Origin: Leptolyngbya sp. 'hensonii'
GTDB lineage: Bacteria; Cyanobacteriota; Cyanobacteriia; GCF-001939115
DNA length: 64,000 bases
Assembly: GCF_001939115.1 (NCBI RefSeq)
Contig: NZ_MQTZ01000019.1
Span: 1-64,000, forward strand
Reading direction: 5' to 3'
Each line of letters opens with the position of its first letter. Position 1 is the first letter of the stretch. The position numbers were made by a program, and so were the translations under genes. Below are positions 1 to 9,984 of the stretch, piece by piece. Under the pieces are notes generated by a model. That model saw only the letters and a list, made by a program, of their open reading frames with translations, ran no database searches and had not been told where the DNA came from.

Positions 1-302
1 GTTTCTAGACATTGCTCGATGTAGCGCAAGTCCGCTTCCTGCCATCTCGCTGCCACCCCTCGTCCAGGGGCTTCCCATAAGCCTCCTAAGCCTAGGCGCT
101 GCCACCGTCGTATCGTGGCTCGCACCGTATGTTCATGGCACTCAAAGACCTCGGCGATTGCCGGGGCGGTCCATCCTTGCGCATTCAGCCGCAGCATATG
201 GGCACGGTCTCGGGTTCGTTGCGGCACGGTCCTGGCTAATCTCAGTTCAGCCAGGGTGCGGTCTTCCTCGTCACTCAGTTTGATTCGTAAGGGGGCAGGC
301 AC
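1..302 (-). CDS. IS630-family transposase, N-terminal part (runs off the window edge)
   Basis: The reverse strand is open from a GTG at 302 to the window edge. It translates to a start like VPAPLRIKLSDEEDRTLAEL, followed by a helix-turn-helix stretch with the pattern RDRAHMLRLNAQGWTAPAIA and a second basic segment RRWQRLGLGGLWEAPGRG. This is typical of the DNA-binding N-terminus of IS630/Tc1-type transposases. The catalytic DDE part would lie outside the window, so intactness cannot be judged. A GGAGGA stretch near 340-345 lies upstream, but the spacing to the GTG is long; a TTG at 314 or 332 is an alternative start. No inverted repeat could be fixed with confidence. Confidence 0.7.
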   Translation of the reverse strand, partial: MPAPLRIKLSDEEDRTLAELRLARTVPQRTRDRAHMLRLNAQGWTAPAIAEVFECHEHTVRATIRRWQRLGLGGLWEAPGRGVAARWQEADLRYIEQCLE

Positions 303-465
303 TAGAGACAACCAGTAGAGGGCCAAATCTATCTTATACTTTATTCCTCCGACCTACTTATATGTTAGTGATGTTCTCACTTTTACCGGCCTATATGTAC
401 TGCTTCGTTAAACTTGAAAGTTATTTAAATAGACTGATGTTCAGACCCAAACTAACCAATCCAGG

Positions 466-2931
466 CTAAATCCGGGGCAGGATTTCTCGCAGCAGATGAC
501 CGGGAACTTTCGACAGGGCCAGGTTCTGCCCCTGCAAGCCCAGTTCATTATAGAAAGCCCGAATGGTCTGCATAACATAGCCCAGGGCCGTCTGGTAGTA
601 CTCTGGCTGGGCCTGCCAGCCCTGCAGGGCCTGCAAATGATGGTGTAGGGCGGCCTCTAGGTGGGCCGATCGCTGGGCTTTTTCCAGGGGAAACTGCTTA
701 TCCGTGGCCATTTGATAGTAGGCCAGACCCAGATTGTTCTGGGTGGCAAAGACATCGAAGGTCAGGGGGCTGGTCACCCGGTGGGCGGTTTGGATGGCGG
801 CGGTGTAAGCCACGATCGCCTGCTGCAGGTAGTCCTGACGAGCGGCGGGATTGTCCTTGGATCGACCCGCTAGGTGCCAGTAAGCCGTGCCCAGGTTGTT
901 TTGAGTCGCAGCATGGGCCGTGGGAACGGCCTCGGCAGTGCGGTACACCAGGGCTGCCTGGTAAGCGGTGACAGCCAGTTCCAGGAGCTTATCGGGTTGC
1001 TCAAACTGGGCCAGATTCCAGTAGGCTGTTCCCAGATTGTTCTGGATCATGGCGTAGTTGAGGGGTTCCTGCTCCGGATTGTAGTACTGCAGTGCGTCAG
1101 AGTAGGCGGCGATCGCCTCCCGCAGGCGGGTTTTGGGTTGTTGATGTTGGGCCAGGTGCCAGTAAGCCGTGCCCAGATTGTTCTGGGTGGAGGCATACTT
1201 CAGGGGGTCCACGGCAGGCTGACGGTGGCGCAGGGCTTCCTGGTAGGCCGCGATCGACTGTTGCAGGTTGTCTACCGTATCTTGGTGGCGGGCCAGATCC
1301 CCATAGGCGGCTCCCAAATTGTTCTGGATCATGGCATAGGACATCGATTGGGTTGTGACATCCAGATGCTTCAGAGCCGCACGATAGGTCTCGATACTTT
1401 GGCTCAGTTGCCCCAACTTCTGATCCGGGTTGGTGAGCTGGCGGGAGAGCATCCAGTAAAGATTCCCCAGATCGTTCAGAACGTCTGGCAGCAGAGGGTG
1501 GGGCGAGGCAGCGGTCTGAGAGAGAGGGAGCGAACTATGGTCCAGGCAGATCAGAACCTGTTCATAGGCCTGGATCGCAAGGTTCAAGTTGGCGTCGGAT
1601 CCTTCACCCTGTTCAACCCGATCGCGATAGTAATTGCCCAGGTTGCGACAGGCAATGGCCAGTTCCAGATTGGAGGCGGGCTGTTGACCCAACTGCTCAA
1701 TTTCTTCCAGGAGGCGCTGAGCTGGTCTGTCCTGGATCAGGCTGCGCCACAACTCTAATTGAGATGCACTTAATGGTGACGGAGAAATGACCTGTGCGGG
1801 CGGATGGACAGGTGCGGCAGCGGCTTTGAGGGGGGAGGCTACCGGCTGGAGCGTGGGTTTGGGGGGAGCAAAGGGGTCTCGCCGCAAATGCACCACCTTG
1901 TCCTGGGGTTGGGGGAGGAGATTGCCCAGTTCCAGGACTGCCCGTTGTGGTTGCTGCACAGGCCGCTGATTGCCCTGTTGGGGGATCCGCTGTCGATTAG
2001 CGGTTTTGGTAGTGACCTGAGCGGGTTGCCCTGACGTTTTGAGAAACTGGTACTGCCGAGGTTGGGAGACTGGTAGACTATTTGCCGTTTCATGAGGTGG
2101 GGCCGTTTCTGTCTCTGCTTCTATGGCTAAGCTGTCCCTGCTTTCCGGCTGAATTGCTTTTTCGGTGGTTGCTGCTTCAGAGGCTGGCCGGGAAGAGGGA
2201 TTGTCGCCCAATTTGGCCAGGTCTTCGGTCAAGATATCCCAGATGTCTGGCTTCTCCGGTTGGTCCTGCTTCAGGTAAGTTGGTTCCGTCCGATTGAGCT
2301 CCACCACTTTCGAATCGGTTAAATCTGCAGTGGGCTGAGCTTTGCGATCGAGATCAGCCGGGGAGCTCAGAGCTGCGATTGGGGTCGGGTCCCCAGCAAA
2401 TTCGAAGAACCCGGTGCGCAAATTCCAGAATTCAGGGGCAGATTGCTGCACACTATGGAACCAGGGACGAGGCAACCAGAGGAGTAAGCTAGATTCAATC
2501 AGTGACAATTCCTGTTCCATCGTCCGTAGATAGCTGAGAAACTGCCATTGCACCGAAGCGGGTTGGCGAGTCAATTTTTCAATGCCCAGAATCTGGAATC
2601 CTGGAGCAGACTGATGCCCCGTTCTCGATCGGGGGGGCGGATTTTTACTCAGCCAGCGGGCAATTTGAGCTACTGGATTGGGATCGCTCAAGTCCAGGGT
2701 CAGGGTGACTAGGCGAGGATAAGTGTCCTGTCCTGTATGGGAATCGGCTGCGGGCGCGATCGGGTAAGCCAGTTCTGTATCCAGTTGGGCTGATAGATGG
2801 CTCTGGAGGGCTAAGTCATCACAGACAGCCACAAAAATCTGCCGACGCAGGTCCAGACCCAGGGCAAGCTTAAGGCGCTGGTAAATCTGCTGGTTCTGAT
2901 TAGAGATAGAGGATAGAGCCGTATCTATCAC
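466..2931 (-). CDS. Tetratricopeptide-repeat protein with large N-terminal domain
   Basis: A cyanobacterial protein of about 820 residues. The N-terminal ~230 residues (NQQIYQRLKLALGLDLRRQIFVAVCDD onward) look like a globular, NTPase-like domain of unknown role with conserved phrases such as ILGIEKLTRQPASVQW and LLLWLPRPWF. A low-complexity Pro/Gln linker follows (about residues 235-410). The C-terminal half is a series of at least six TPR-like units with the recurring signature NNLGTAYWHLA and the spacing of about 40 residues expected for TPRs, suggesting a protein-protein scaffold. No signal peptide is visible. I chose the GTG at 2931 because it sits just before the conserved block; a TTG at 2982 would add 17 unconserved residues. 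Neither has a good ribosome-binding site. Precise function is unknown. Confidence 0.8.
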   Translation of the reverse strand: MIDTALSSISNQNQQIYQRLKLALGLDLRRQIFVAVCDDLALQSHLSAQLDTELAYPIAPAADSHTGQDTYPRLVTLTLDLSDPNPVAQIARWLSKNPPPRSRTGHQSAPGFQILGIEKLTRQPASVQWQFLSYLRTMEQELSLIESSLLLWLPRPWFHSVQQSAPEFWNLRTGFFEFAGDPTPIAALSSPADLDRKAQPTADLTDSKVVELNRTEPTYLKQDQPEKPDIWDILTEDLAKLGDNPSSRPASEAATTEKAIQPESRDSLAIEAETETAPPHETANSLPVSQPRQYQFLKTSGQPAQVTTKTANRQRIPQQGNQRPVQQPQRAVLELGNLLPQPQDKVVHLRRDPFAPPKPTLQPVASPLKAAAAPVHPPAQVISPSPLSASQLELWRSLIQDRPAQRLLEEIEQLGQQPASNLELAIACRNLGNYYRDRVEQGEGSDANLNLAIQAYEQVLICLDHSSLPLSQTAASPHPLLPDVLNDLGNLYWMLSRQLTNPDQKLGQLSQSIETYRAALKHLDVTTQSMSYAMIQNNLGAAYGDLARHQDTVDNLQQSIAAYQEALRHRQPAVDPLKYASTQNNLGTAYWHLAQHQQPKTRLREAIAAYSDALQYYNPEQEPLNYAMIQNNLGTAYWNLAQFEQPDKLLELAVTAYQAALVYRTAEAVPTAHAATQNNLGTAYWHLAGRSKDNPAARQDYLQQAIVAYTAAIQTAHRVTSPLTFDVFATQNNLGLAYYQMATDKQFPLEKAQRSAHLEAALHHHLQALQGWQAQPEYYQTALGYVMQTIRAFYNELGLQGQNLALSKVPGHLLREILPRI

Positions 2932-3036
2932 GCGAGTGGCACAGGGAAAGGGTGGGCATCGAAATATACACCACTCTTCCAATCACTTTTGTCTGGGTCA
3001 GGATTGTCATCCAATTGAGAGCAGACAAATTTGCCA

Positions 3037-3074
3037 AAATAATAAAGAACCAGGTTCTTGGGGTAGAACCTGGT
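3037..3074 (-). terminator. Intrinsic terminator of the ssl1498-family gene
   Basis: The minus strand shows a perfect 10-bp stem, ACCAGGTTCT (3065-3074) with AGAACCTGGT (3049-3058) and a six-base loop. It is followed by TCTTTATTATTTT. It lies 37 bp after the stop codon of the small membrane protein gene and before the TPR gene, so the two are probably separate units. Confidence 0.8.
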
Positions 3075-3110
3075 CTTATCAACGATCTAAAGCCAGTCAA
3101 ACTTTGGTTA

Positions 3111-3290
3111 TTAACCGATCTGTGAAACAGAGAAGGCCACAAAAATCAGCCCACTGACTAAAGCAAGAGCTACAGAACCGAGAATGATATAGTTCCGTTT
3201 CTCAGTTTGAGTGGGAGGTTCGGCCCGGTACATCTTAGGCTCAGCCGCAAAGTTGTTGAGACGACCACCCTCTTCAGTTGTGTAAGGCAT
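3111..3290 (-). CDS. ssl1498-family light-harvesting-like protein
   Basis: A 59-residue protein starting MPYTTEEGGRLNNFA, followed by EPKMYRAEPPT and a single hydrophobic helix (about residues 34-55, YIILGSVALALVSGLIFVAF). The conserved N-terminal EEGGRLNNFA block plus one membrane helix defines the cyanobacterial ssl1498 family of light-harvesting-like proteins, named after the Synechocystis gene. Its biochemical role is not established. An AGAGGA ribosome-binding site lies about 8 bases before the ATG. A strong terminator follows, so it is probably a monocistronic unit of the thylakoid membrane. Confidence 0.85.
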   Translation of the reverse strand: MPYTTEEGGRLNNFAAEPKMYRAEPPTQTEKRNYIILGSVALALVSGLIFVAFSVSQIG

Positions 3291-3443
3291 TAATACAATC
3301 CTCTTTATTTAATTAATCTATCTTAACAAAACTTCGTTGAATTAGTCATTATTTGGCTGTTTGGGTACGGCTGACTTTTGATCAGACTGTCATGGGTCCT
3401 TTGGCTGGTAGGGTACCCATGACTAATGACCCATAACCAATGA

Positions 3444-4274
3444 CTAACTCCTGACCATTCCCGTGAGAGGCGAACTGGCACTCGCGTAATCTTTGACGGG
3501 AATGCGACCGGCCAGAAAAGCGAGTCGTCCGGCATTGGTGGCCAGTCCCATGGCAGAGGCCATGGCCATCGGATTCTGGGCCTGGGCGATCGCGGTATTG
3601 ATCAACAGGGCATCTGCCCCCATTTCCATGGCCTGGGCGGCTTCACTAGGGGTGCCAATGCCTGCGTCAACGACAACAGGGACCGTCGCATTCTCAATGA
3701 TGATCTGGATGTTAGCGGCATTCCGAATGCCCTGACCCGATCCGATCGGGGAGCCCAGGGGCATCACGGTGGCACAACCGGCCTCTTCCAGGTGTTTGGC
3801 CAGCAGGGGATCAGCATTGATGTAAGGCAGAACTGCAAAGCCTTCTTTCACCAGTTGGGTGGCAGCCTGCAGGGTTCCGATCGGATCGGGGAGGAGATAG
3901 CGAGTATCCGGAATAACTTCCAGCTTGACGAAGTTATTGTCTTCCTGACCCAGTAGCTTGGCCATTTCCCGTCCCAGGCGAGCGACGCGGATGGCCTCTT
4001 CTGCGGTCTGACAACCGGCTGTATTGGGAAGCATCCAGAGCTTCTGCCAGTCCAGAGCTTCTGCCAACCCCTCATGGCCGGGTGCATTTGTCTGCACCCG
4101 GCGGACTGCGACAGTGACAATCTCACAGCCGCTGGCCGCAATGCTTTGGCGCATCTGCTCAAAAGTTTGGTATTTGCCTGTCCCCGTCATCAGGCGGGAT
4201 TGAAAGGAGCGTCCAGCGATCGTCAGGGGGGTATCCTGCCGCAGTTGCTCTGGGGTTTTATCTAAGGTTTGCAT
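3444..4274 (-). CDS. thiG: Thiazole synthase ThiG
   Basis: ThiG forms the thiazole phosphate moiety of thiamine from 1-deoxy-D-xylulose 5-phosphate, dehydroglycine and ThiS-thiocarboxylate. Visible family blocks are [25 protein letters not shown], the FVKLEVI segment carrying the Schiff-base lysine, the phosphate-binding [11 protein letters not shown], and [13 protein letters not shown]. The usual ThiG length of 255-280 residues fits the ATG at 4274 (276 residues). An upstream ATG at 4328 (294 residues) is also possible and has a weak AAGAG before it. ThiG stands alone here, not fused to ThiO as in some cyanobacteria, and no other thiamine gene is adjacent. Confidence 0.93.
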   Translation of the reverse strand: MQTLDKTPEQLRQDTPLTIAGRSFQSRLMTGTGKYQTFEQMRQSIAASGCEIVTVAVRRVQTNAPGHEGLAEALDWQKLWMLPNTAGCQTAEEAIRVARLGREMAKLLGQEDNNFVKLEVIPDTRYLLPDPIGTLQAATQLVKEGFAVLPYINADPLLAKHLEEAGCATVMPLGSPIGSGQGIRNAANIQIIIENATVPVVVDAGIGTPSEAAQAMEMGADALLINTAIAQAQNPMAMASAMGLATNAGRLAFLAGRIPVKDYASASSPLTGMVRS

Positions 4275-4668
4275 GGAGTATAAACCTGATGTCTCTCTTT
4301 CGATGCTATAGCAATCCTGCTGGTTCATTGCTCTTGGTCACATAGATGCTGACTACAGATTGTCTACCTCCAGCCCCAACCGTCCTATGGGATGTTCGGT
4401 AAATACGCCTTCATAGAAAAGGCCCCTGCAATTCAGTATATAGAGGAGATTCCTCATGAAGAGTGGGGTTGGAGTGCCATAGTTCGGTCAGGAAGCTGCC
4501 TCTGATCATGAGCCTTGTGGAGGGATCATGGTCAGGTGCCTGGTCTGACGGTTCTAGACATTGCTGCCGGTTGCACCCAACTGGTCTTCCAATCTCCCCG
4601 ATACGAGCAATGATCGGGCCAGTGCAGCCCCTAGTTTTTTAATGGATGAAGTAGCGCCGGAGTAACCT
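4275..4668. other. Intergenic region between thiG and dnaK
   Basis: About 390 bp between divergently transcribed genes, so it must hold both promoters. I see no CIRCE element (TTAGCACTC-N9-GAGTGCTAA) before dnaK, no thiamine riboswitch before thiG and no credible small gene. Confidence 0.5.
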
Positions 4669-6579
4669 ATGGCAAAAGTTGTTGGAATTGACTTGGGCAC
4701 GACCAACTCGGTTGTGGCAGTGATGGAAGGCGGTAAGCCCTCTGTGATCGCCAATGCTGAAGGTTTTCGAACCACCCCCTCGGTTGTGGCCTTCGCGAAG
4801 AATGGCGATCGTCTCGTCGGTCAGATTGCCAAGCGTCAGGCCGTCATGAACCCGGAAAACACCTTCTATTCAGTCAAGCGGTTCATTGGTCGTCGCCATG
4901 ATGAAGTCACCCATGAGGCCACGGAAGTTTCCTACCGGGTGATTAACGACCACGGCAACGTGCGGTTAGATTGTCCGACTGCGGGTAAGCAATTTGCGCC
5001 GGAAGAAATTTCAGCCCAGGTGTTGCGGAAGCTGATCGAGGATGCCAGTAAGTACATCGGCGAGACGGTGACCCAGGCTGTGATTACCGTACCTGCTTAT
5101 TTCAACGACTCCCAGCGTCAGGCAACCAAAGATGCTGGTCGCATTGCCGGGGTAGAGGTGCTCCGAATTATCAACGAGCCGACAGCCGCAGCTCTGGCCT
5201 ATGGTTTGGAAAATAAGGAGAATCAGACCATCCTGGTCTTTGACCTGGGGGGTGGAACTTTTGACGTCTCCATTCTGGAAGTGGATGACGGCTTTTTCGA
5301 GGTGAAATCGACCAGTGGCGACACCCATCTAGGTGGGGACGATTTTGATAAGAAAATTGTGGACTTCCTGGCTGAGGACTTCAAGCGCACCGAGGGGATC
5401 GAGCTGCGGAAAGATAAGCAGGCCCTGCAGCGGCTGACCGAAGCGGCAGAAAAAGCCAAGATTGAGCTTTCCAGTGTGACTCAGGCTGAGATCAACTTGC
5501 CCTTTATCACAGCGACCCAGGAAGGCCCTAAGCACCTGGATATGACTCTGACCCGAGCCAAGTTCGAGGAATTGTGCTCGGACCTGTTCGATCGCTGTCG
5601 GGTGCCTGTGGAAACCGCCATGCGGGATGCTGGTCTGACGAAGAACGACATCGACGAGGTGGTTCTGGTGGGCGGATCGACCCGGATTCCAGCGGTGCAG
5701 GAACTGGTCCGCCGCTTAATGGGCAAGGAGCCGAACCAGAGCGTTAACCCGGATGAGGTCGTAGCCGTTGGTGCTGCGGTGCAGGCTGGTGTGCTGGCTG
5801 GTGAGGTCAAGGATATCCTGCTGTTAGATGTGACCCCCCTCTCTCTGGGGGTGGAAACCTTGGGGGGTGTGATGACCAAGATTATTCCGCGCAACACCAC
5901 GATCCCCACCAAGAAGTCAGAAGTCTTCTCCACGGCTGTCGATGGGCAGACCAATGTGGAAATTCATGTCCTGCAGGGTGAGCGGGAAATGTCCAGTGAC
6001 AACAAGAGCCTGGGAACCTTCCGGTTGGATGGCATTCCTCCGGCTCCCCGGGGAGTTCCTCAAATTGAAGTCACTTTTGACATTGATGCCAACGGGATCC
6101 TGAATGTTCGGGCGAAGGACAAGGGTACGGGTAAGGAACAGTCCATCAGTATTACAGGCGCTTCCACCCTGCCGAAGGATGATGTGGAGCGGATGGTGCG
6201 GGAGGCGGAATCTAATGCCTCGGCTGACCGGGAACGCCGGGAGAAAGTTGATCTGAAGAACCAGGCAGACTCTCTGACCTACCAGGCAGAAAAGCAACTG
6301 AGCGAGCTGGGCGATAAGGTTCCTGCAGCTGATAAGACCAAGATTGAGGGGCAGATTAAAGAGCTGCGTGAGGTGGTTGCCAAAGAGGACTTCGATCGCA
6401 TGAAGACCCTGACCACGGAATTGCAGCAGACCCTTTATACCGTCGGCAGCAATATTTACCAGCAGGCTGCCGGGGCTGCTGGAGGCCCCACCACCGATGA
6501 GGACCCCACCCCTCCGCCTCCTGGTGGGGGCAGCAAAGATGACGATGTCATTGATGCCGATTTCACAGAAAGCAAATAA
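4669..6579 (+). CDS. dnaK: Molecular chaperone DnaK (DnaK2-like)
   Basis: An Hsp70 ATPase chaperone of 636 residues. The N-terminal nucleotide-binding domain (about residues 1-380) shows GIDLGTTNS, the phosphate-2 motif [11 protein letters not shown] and the adenosine motif [11 protein letters not shown]. The interdomain linker [13 protein letters not shown] is followed by the substrate-binding domain and lid. The tail ends [13 protein letters not shown], with the acidic, GrpE/DnaJ-type C-terminus typical of the essential cyanobacterial DnaK2. The length equals that I recall for Synechocystis DnaK2. No grpE or dnaJ is adjacent, which is usual in cyanobacteria. The start ATG lies directly before the invariant N-terminus. 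Confidence 0.97.
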   Translation: MAKVVGIDLGTTNSVVAVMEGGKPSVIANAEGFRTTPSVVAFAKNGDRLVGQIAKRQAVMNPENTFYSVKRFIGRRHDEVTHEATEVSYRVINDHGNVRLDCPTAGKQFAPEEISAQVLRKLIEDASKYIGETVTQAVITVPAYFNDSQRQATKDAGRIAGVEVLRIINEPTAAALAYGLENKENQTILVFDLGGGTFDVSILEVDDGFFEVKSTSGDTHLGGDDFDKKIVDFLAEDFKRTEGIELRKDKQALQRLTEAAEKAKIELSSVTQAEINLPFITATQEGPKHLDMTLTRAKFEELCSDLFDRCRVPVETAMRDAGLTKNDIDEVVLVGGSTRIPAVQELVRRLMGKEPNQSVNPDEVVAVGAAVQAGVLAGEVKDILLLDVTPLSLGVETLGGVMTKIIPRNTTIPTKKSEVFSTAVDGQTNVEIHVLQGEREMSSDNKSLGTFRLDGIPPAPRGVPQIEVTFDIDANGILNVRAKDKGTGKEQSISITGASTLPKDDVERMVREAESNASADRERREKVDLKNQADSLTYQAEKQLSELGDKVPAADKTKIEGQIKELREVVAKEDFDRMKTLTTELQQTLYTVGSNIYQQAAGAAGGPTTDEDPTPPPPGGGSKDDDVIDADFTESK

Positions 6580-6600
6580 GTCAAAACTGGTAGAGGTATT

Positions 6601-6636
6601 GTGGAGACATTGCTTGCAATGTCTCCACAGCTTTTG
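6601..6636 (+). terminator. Intrinsic terminator after dnaK
   Basis: An 11-bp perfect inverted repeat, GTGGAGACATT (6601-6611) with AATGTCTCCAC (6618-6628), is followed by AGCTTTTG. It lies 21 bp after the dnaK stop and between convergent genes, so it may also stop transcription of the regulator gene on the minus strand. Confidence 0.7.
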
Positions 6637-6658
6637 CATCGAATTTTAGGGGGGCAGC

Positions 6659-7363
6659 TTAACTGCCGTCCATACCTGGAACTTCGAATTTATACCCGAC
6701 TCCCCGGACTGTCTGGATCAGGGCAGGCTGGGTGATGTCTGTTTCAATTTTTTTGCGGATCTGGCCAATGTGCACATCCACAACCCGCTGATCCCCGACG
6801 TACTCGTAATCCCACACCTGCTGAATCAGTTCGGCCCGACGCCAGACTCGACCGGGATGACTGGCCAGAAAATGGAGCAAGTCAAATTCCAGGGCGGTCA
6901 AAGGCACTAACTGATTGTTCAGAGTGACCTCACGGCGCACGGGATCGATCGCGAGCTTGTCAAACACCAGGCTTTGCTGTTCGGCAGGTTTAATATCCCG
7001 AATCCGCCGCAGCAGGGCCTCTACCCGAACGCCCAGCTCTCCCAGGCTAAATGGTTTGGTGATATAGTCATCTGCCCCGGTTGAAAACCCTCTGATCTTG
7101 TCCGCCTCGTCGGTGCGGCTGGTTAACATCAGGACAAAAACATTCGTGCGACCCTGCATCTCCTGACAGAGATTGTAGCCATTGGCGTCAGGAAGATTCA
7201 CATCCAGAATCACTAGGTCCGGATTGAACTGCTCAAATAGGGCCATAGCAGTTTTACCGTCCTCGGCAGATTCCATCTGGTAGTTATGCTTCGCCAGAAA
7301 ACGGTGAATCAGGTTACGAATCGCGGGATCATCGTCAACCACAAGAATCTTAGCTGGAGCCAT
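6659..7363 (-). CDS. OmpR/PhoB-family response regulator
   Basis: Two-component response regulator of 234 residues. The receiver domain (about 1-120) has the acidic pair in VVDDDPAIR, the phospho-acceptor Asp in VILDVNLPD, Thr/Ser in MLTSRTD and Lys in TKPFS. The C-terminal winged helix (about 135-230) ends with VWDYEYVGDQRVVDVHIGQIRKKIE and VRGVGYKFE. The ATG at 7363 begins at the conserved MAPAKILVVDDD; a TTG at 7402 would add 13 residues. It resembles RpaB/Rre-type regulators of cyanobacteria, but I cannot assign a specific orthologue. No histidine kinase is adjacent. Confidence 0.9.
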   Translation of the reverse strand: MAPAKILVVDDDPAIRNLIHRFLAKHNYQMESAEDGKTAMALFEQFNPDLVILDVNLPDANGYNLCQEMQGRTNVFVLMLTSRTDEADKIRGFSTGADDYITKPFSLGELGVRVEALLRRIRDIKPAEQQSLVFDKLAIDPVRREVTLNNQLVPLTALEFDLLHFLASHPGRVWRRAELIQQVWDYEYVGDQRVVDVHIGQIRKKIETDITQPALIQTVRGVGYKFEVPGMDGS

Positions 7364-7711
7364 GACTGTAACTCTGTGTTGGACGGGGTAAACAGAAATC
7401 AATGGGCCAACAATGGTATTGATTCTGCAAACAGTATTCTAGACAATTATCTACAGTTATTACCCGAATCGCCAAAAATCCCTTGCTAAAATTGAAAGTC
7501 ATTCGAATTGCTACCGATCGAGGCTGGGCAGGGTAGATGGATTGTTCCCTGGTTCCAGGCCTATCCAGTCTGGACTGCTGGTCACTTTGCAGGCAAAGTT
7601 GCAGAGGGTTCCAATCTGCCTTCTTTCTAATTAAGTTCGGAAAATATTCAGCAGAAAGATTTATTGGCAGTTACACTAAATGTGAGTTGTTGGGCCTCTC
7701 GGAGGATATCG
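7364..7711. other. Divergent promoter region
   Basis: About 350 bp between divergent genes (response regulator on minus, CPP1-like on plus). It is AT-rich around 7430-7500 and 7630-7680. No small gene or strong hairpin was recognised. Confidence 0.4.
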
Positions 7712-8329
7712 ATGAGCGATCAAAGTCCTTACCAAAGGCTTGGGATCACTGAAGATGCATCATTTGATGAAGTGCAAGATGCAAAAGAGCGTCTGCTCAA
7801 ACATCATGCTGGCGATCGAGGGCAGCAGGAGCTCATTGAAGCTGCTTATGATGCAATTTTGATGGAGCGCCTGCGGATGGTTCAACAGGGCAAGATTAAG
7901 GTGCCCGATCGGATTCGCTATGCTGAGAAACTCACCCAGGTTCCTGCCAGCTTTACTCCCGTTCCTGCAACTCAACCCCCGGCCTGGTTAAGAAACCTGA
8001 TCGATACCCCCAGTCGGTCTCATTTGATCTGGTCGGCAGGGGTGTATACAGTTTTAGGAGTTGCCAGTGTCCTCTTTGCTGCCGCTACCAATAGTGCCAT
8101 TTTGCAGTTGACCCTGGCTTTTGGGATTGCCACCTGCCTCTATTTTCTGAATGCTAAGGAACATAAGTTTGGTCGGGCTGTTCTCCTGACTCTGGCTGGT
8201 CTGATCACTGGTTTGCTTCTGGGAAGTGCCCTCGGTTCTTTGATTCCCCCGGCGGTTTTGCAGGGAGAAGTGCTAGCCACCCTGGTGACGCTTCTGATCT
8301 TCTGGGTTATTAGCAGTTTTCTGCGTTAA
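7712..8329 (+). CDS. CPP1-like (J-like) membrane protein
   Basis: A 205-residue protein. The N-terminus (about 1-75: SPYQRLGITEDASFDEVQDAKERLL ... IEAAYDAILMERL) is a J-domain-like fold lacking the HPD motif. Four hydrophobic helices follow (about 105-205). This is the architecture of the cyanobacterial and chloroplast CPP1/CDF1 family, which in plants acts as a holdase for protochlorophyllide oxidoreductase; the bacterial role is inferred. GGAGGA at 7701 is a strong ribosome-binding site and sets the ATG at 7712. The gene overlaps the convergent hppD by 4 bp. Confidence 0.85.
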   Translation: MSDQSPYQRLGITEDASFDEVQDAKERLLKHHAGDRGQQELIEAAYDAILMERLRMVQQGKIKVPDRIRYAEKLTQVPASFTPVPATQPPAWLRNLIDTPSRSHLIWSAGVYTVLGVASVLFAAATNSAILQLTLAFGIATCLYFLNAKEHKFGRAVLLTLAGLITGLLLGSALGSLIPPAVLQGEVLATLVTLLIFWVISSFLR

Positions 8330-9459
8330 AGGCTTGTCCTGATGCTCTTCACAGCCTGACGCTGATGCTGCTCTCTTTCGATCGCCTCAAATAAAGCTCT
8401 AAAATTTCCAGCTCCAAACCCCTCCACCTGACGAAACTGCCCTCCTGCAGTATAGGTCTGACGTTCAATGAGCTCGAAAAAGAAAGTGGGTTGTTCGAAA
8501 ACAGGTTGGGTAAAGGTTTGGAGTAAGAAAGCTGGGATCGTTTGACATTGTCGGTCTACTAACACCTGGCAGGTAGAAATTGCTTCCCAATCTGATTCAG
8601 CCAGGATCTGGGCATATTCCTGCTGTAGCCCCTCGTAGTAGGTCGCAGGGATAGACAGAAAATTCAAACCCACCTGACGCAGGGCACTGACCGTGGTCAG
8701 AATATCTGGAGTCTGCAAAGCAATATGCTGAATCCCAGGACCCCGATTCAGGTCGAGAAATTCCTGAATTTGCGAGGTGACGGTTGCAGGCTGGTTAATC
8801 GGTAGTTGGATGGGGCCTTCCGGGTGAACCAGAACCTGGCTGTCGAGACCAGAGTACTCGGTTTGAATGGTGAAACTCTGGCGAGCCTGGAACCCTAAAA
8901 CGGTTTCATACCAGGTAACTGCTGCTTTCAGGTCTCCAGCTGCAACATTCAAGACAAGATGGTCGATTGCGGTCAGTTGAGGGTCTGCATCCGCAAGTGA
9001 ATCTGCGGTCCTGCTGGGAAGAGGGATCGATCGGAGGGGGGAACCCAGATGGGGCAGGGGTGAGGTTATTCCCTGGCGTTCTATCAGGGTGTGGCAGAGG
9101 GATCCCCAACCAGCAATCTGCGCCCACTTTAAGCAGCCTGCGGGTTGCCACTCTACCTGAATCGGCTGGCAGACCCTGGCCCCCTGGTGGATAGCCTGTT
9201 CCATTGTGGCAGTCAGATTATCGACGGTGAAGGCAACATCTGCCACTCCTGATGGATGCTCCCTCAGGTATTGGGCAACGGGACCTGTTGTGCCTGGGGC
9301 AGAGGAAAGCAGGATGTCGATCGCACCATTGCTCAAAATATCAGTGTGGCTGTCGCAAGTTGTTTGGTGCGCAACTAATGGTAACCCCAGTTGATTAACG
9401 AACCAGTTTCGGGATGCTGTCGCATCTTTGACATAGAAGTGAATGTGGTTGATCCGCAT
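8326..9459 (-). CDS. hppD: 4-hydroxyphenylpyruvate dioxygenase
   Basis: Converts 4-hydroxyphenylpyruvate to homogentisate, the head-group precursor of tocopherols in cyanobacteria. The protein has 377 residues and two VOC-fold halves. The C-terminal half carries the non-haem iron triad His167 (DHLVL), His245 (HIALQT) and Glu329 (FFFELIER). The family C-terminus GFGAGNFRALFEAIEREQ is intact. It is divergent from typical HPPDs in the first half, as cyanobacterial enzymes usually are. The aroF gene of the aromatic pathway lies 40 kb away, so there is no local operon. Confidence 0.9.
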   Translation of the reverse strand: MRINHIHFYVKDATASRNWFVNQLGLPLVAHQTTCDSHTDILSNGAIDILLSSAPGTTGPVAQYLREHPSGVADVAFTVDNLTATMEQAIHQGARVCQPIQVEWQPAGCLKWAQIAGWGSLCHTLIERQGITSPLPHLGSPLRSIPLPSRTADSLADADPQLTAIDHLVLNVAAGDLKAAVTWYETVLGFQARQSFTIQTEYSGLDSQVLVHPEGPIQLPINQPATVTSQIQEFLDLNRGPGIQHIALQTPDILTTVSALRQVGLNFLSIPATYYEGLQQEYAQILAESDWEAISTCQVLVDRQCQTIPAFLLQTFTQPVFEQPTFFFELIERQTYTAGGQFRQVEGFGAGNFRALFEAIEREQHQRQAVKSIRTSL

Positions 9460-9984
9460 AACGCTTCAGAATAGAGGTTTCTGGAATGATGATGGGGGTT
9501 AGTCCAGCTATCTGGTGTGACTAGTGCAGTTTGAAGGCAAATGCTGCAGTCCCAGAATTGTACTCTGGGTCATCCGAGTGCCCACATCCTCCCAGGAGGG
9601 TGAAGTCAGGGAGGACGCTATCGGAAAATCGGTCAATAGCAGTCCTGTACACTCTCCTGAGAGAAGGGGAATGCTAAAGTAGAAAACGATAAATCTATCC
9701 TCAAATGGGGTTGTGCAAATTAATCAAGGGTTGATCCTGAGGAAAGACCCGTAAGAGCGCATAGTTCCTGTAAGGATGCATCGTTGTAGGACTGATGTCT
9801 GTCCGAGGAAAATGAGAGGGGTTGCAGGTAATATGTTGCATTATTTGCCTTTCTAGAACGATTGACTGCCAATCCTGCAAGAATTGCATCTGTATTTGCA
9901 AGGCTGAATCAAATTTTCAACTGAATGTAGCGATCCATCATTGCTATTACCCATACCAATACGGGGAATCGTAGGGAATCTAAA
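9460..9984. other. 525-bp intergenic region, no recognised gene
   Basis: Lies between divergent hppD and the RodZ-like gene. Short inverted repeats occur (for example CCTCCCAGGAGG near 9589-9600), but there is no open frame with family resemblance. A structured RNA is possible for the size. I could not match RNase P, 6S, tmRNA or SRP RNA signatures. Confidence 0.4.

Noticed and set aside
874-1758. Long plus-strand open frame antisense to the TPR gene
   Set aside because: It mirrors the repeated TPR codons on the opposite strand and has no family resemblance of its own.
4275-4400. Thiamine riboswitch before thiG
   Set aside because: The conserved CTGAGA and ACCTGA-type thi-box elements are absent.
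4380-4668. CIRCE/HrcA operator before dnaK
   Set aside because: No TTAGCACTC-N9-GAGTGCTAA or close variant seen.
5917-6639. 240-codon minus-strand frame overlapping dnaK
   Set aside because: It is an antisense shadow of the strongly conserved dnaK 3' end.
9460-9984. Structured RNA gene (RNase P, 6S or tmRNA) in the long gap
   Set aside because: A GAGGAAAGACCCG string near 9737 recalls RNase P, but the remaining conserved helices are not seen.
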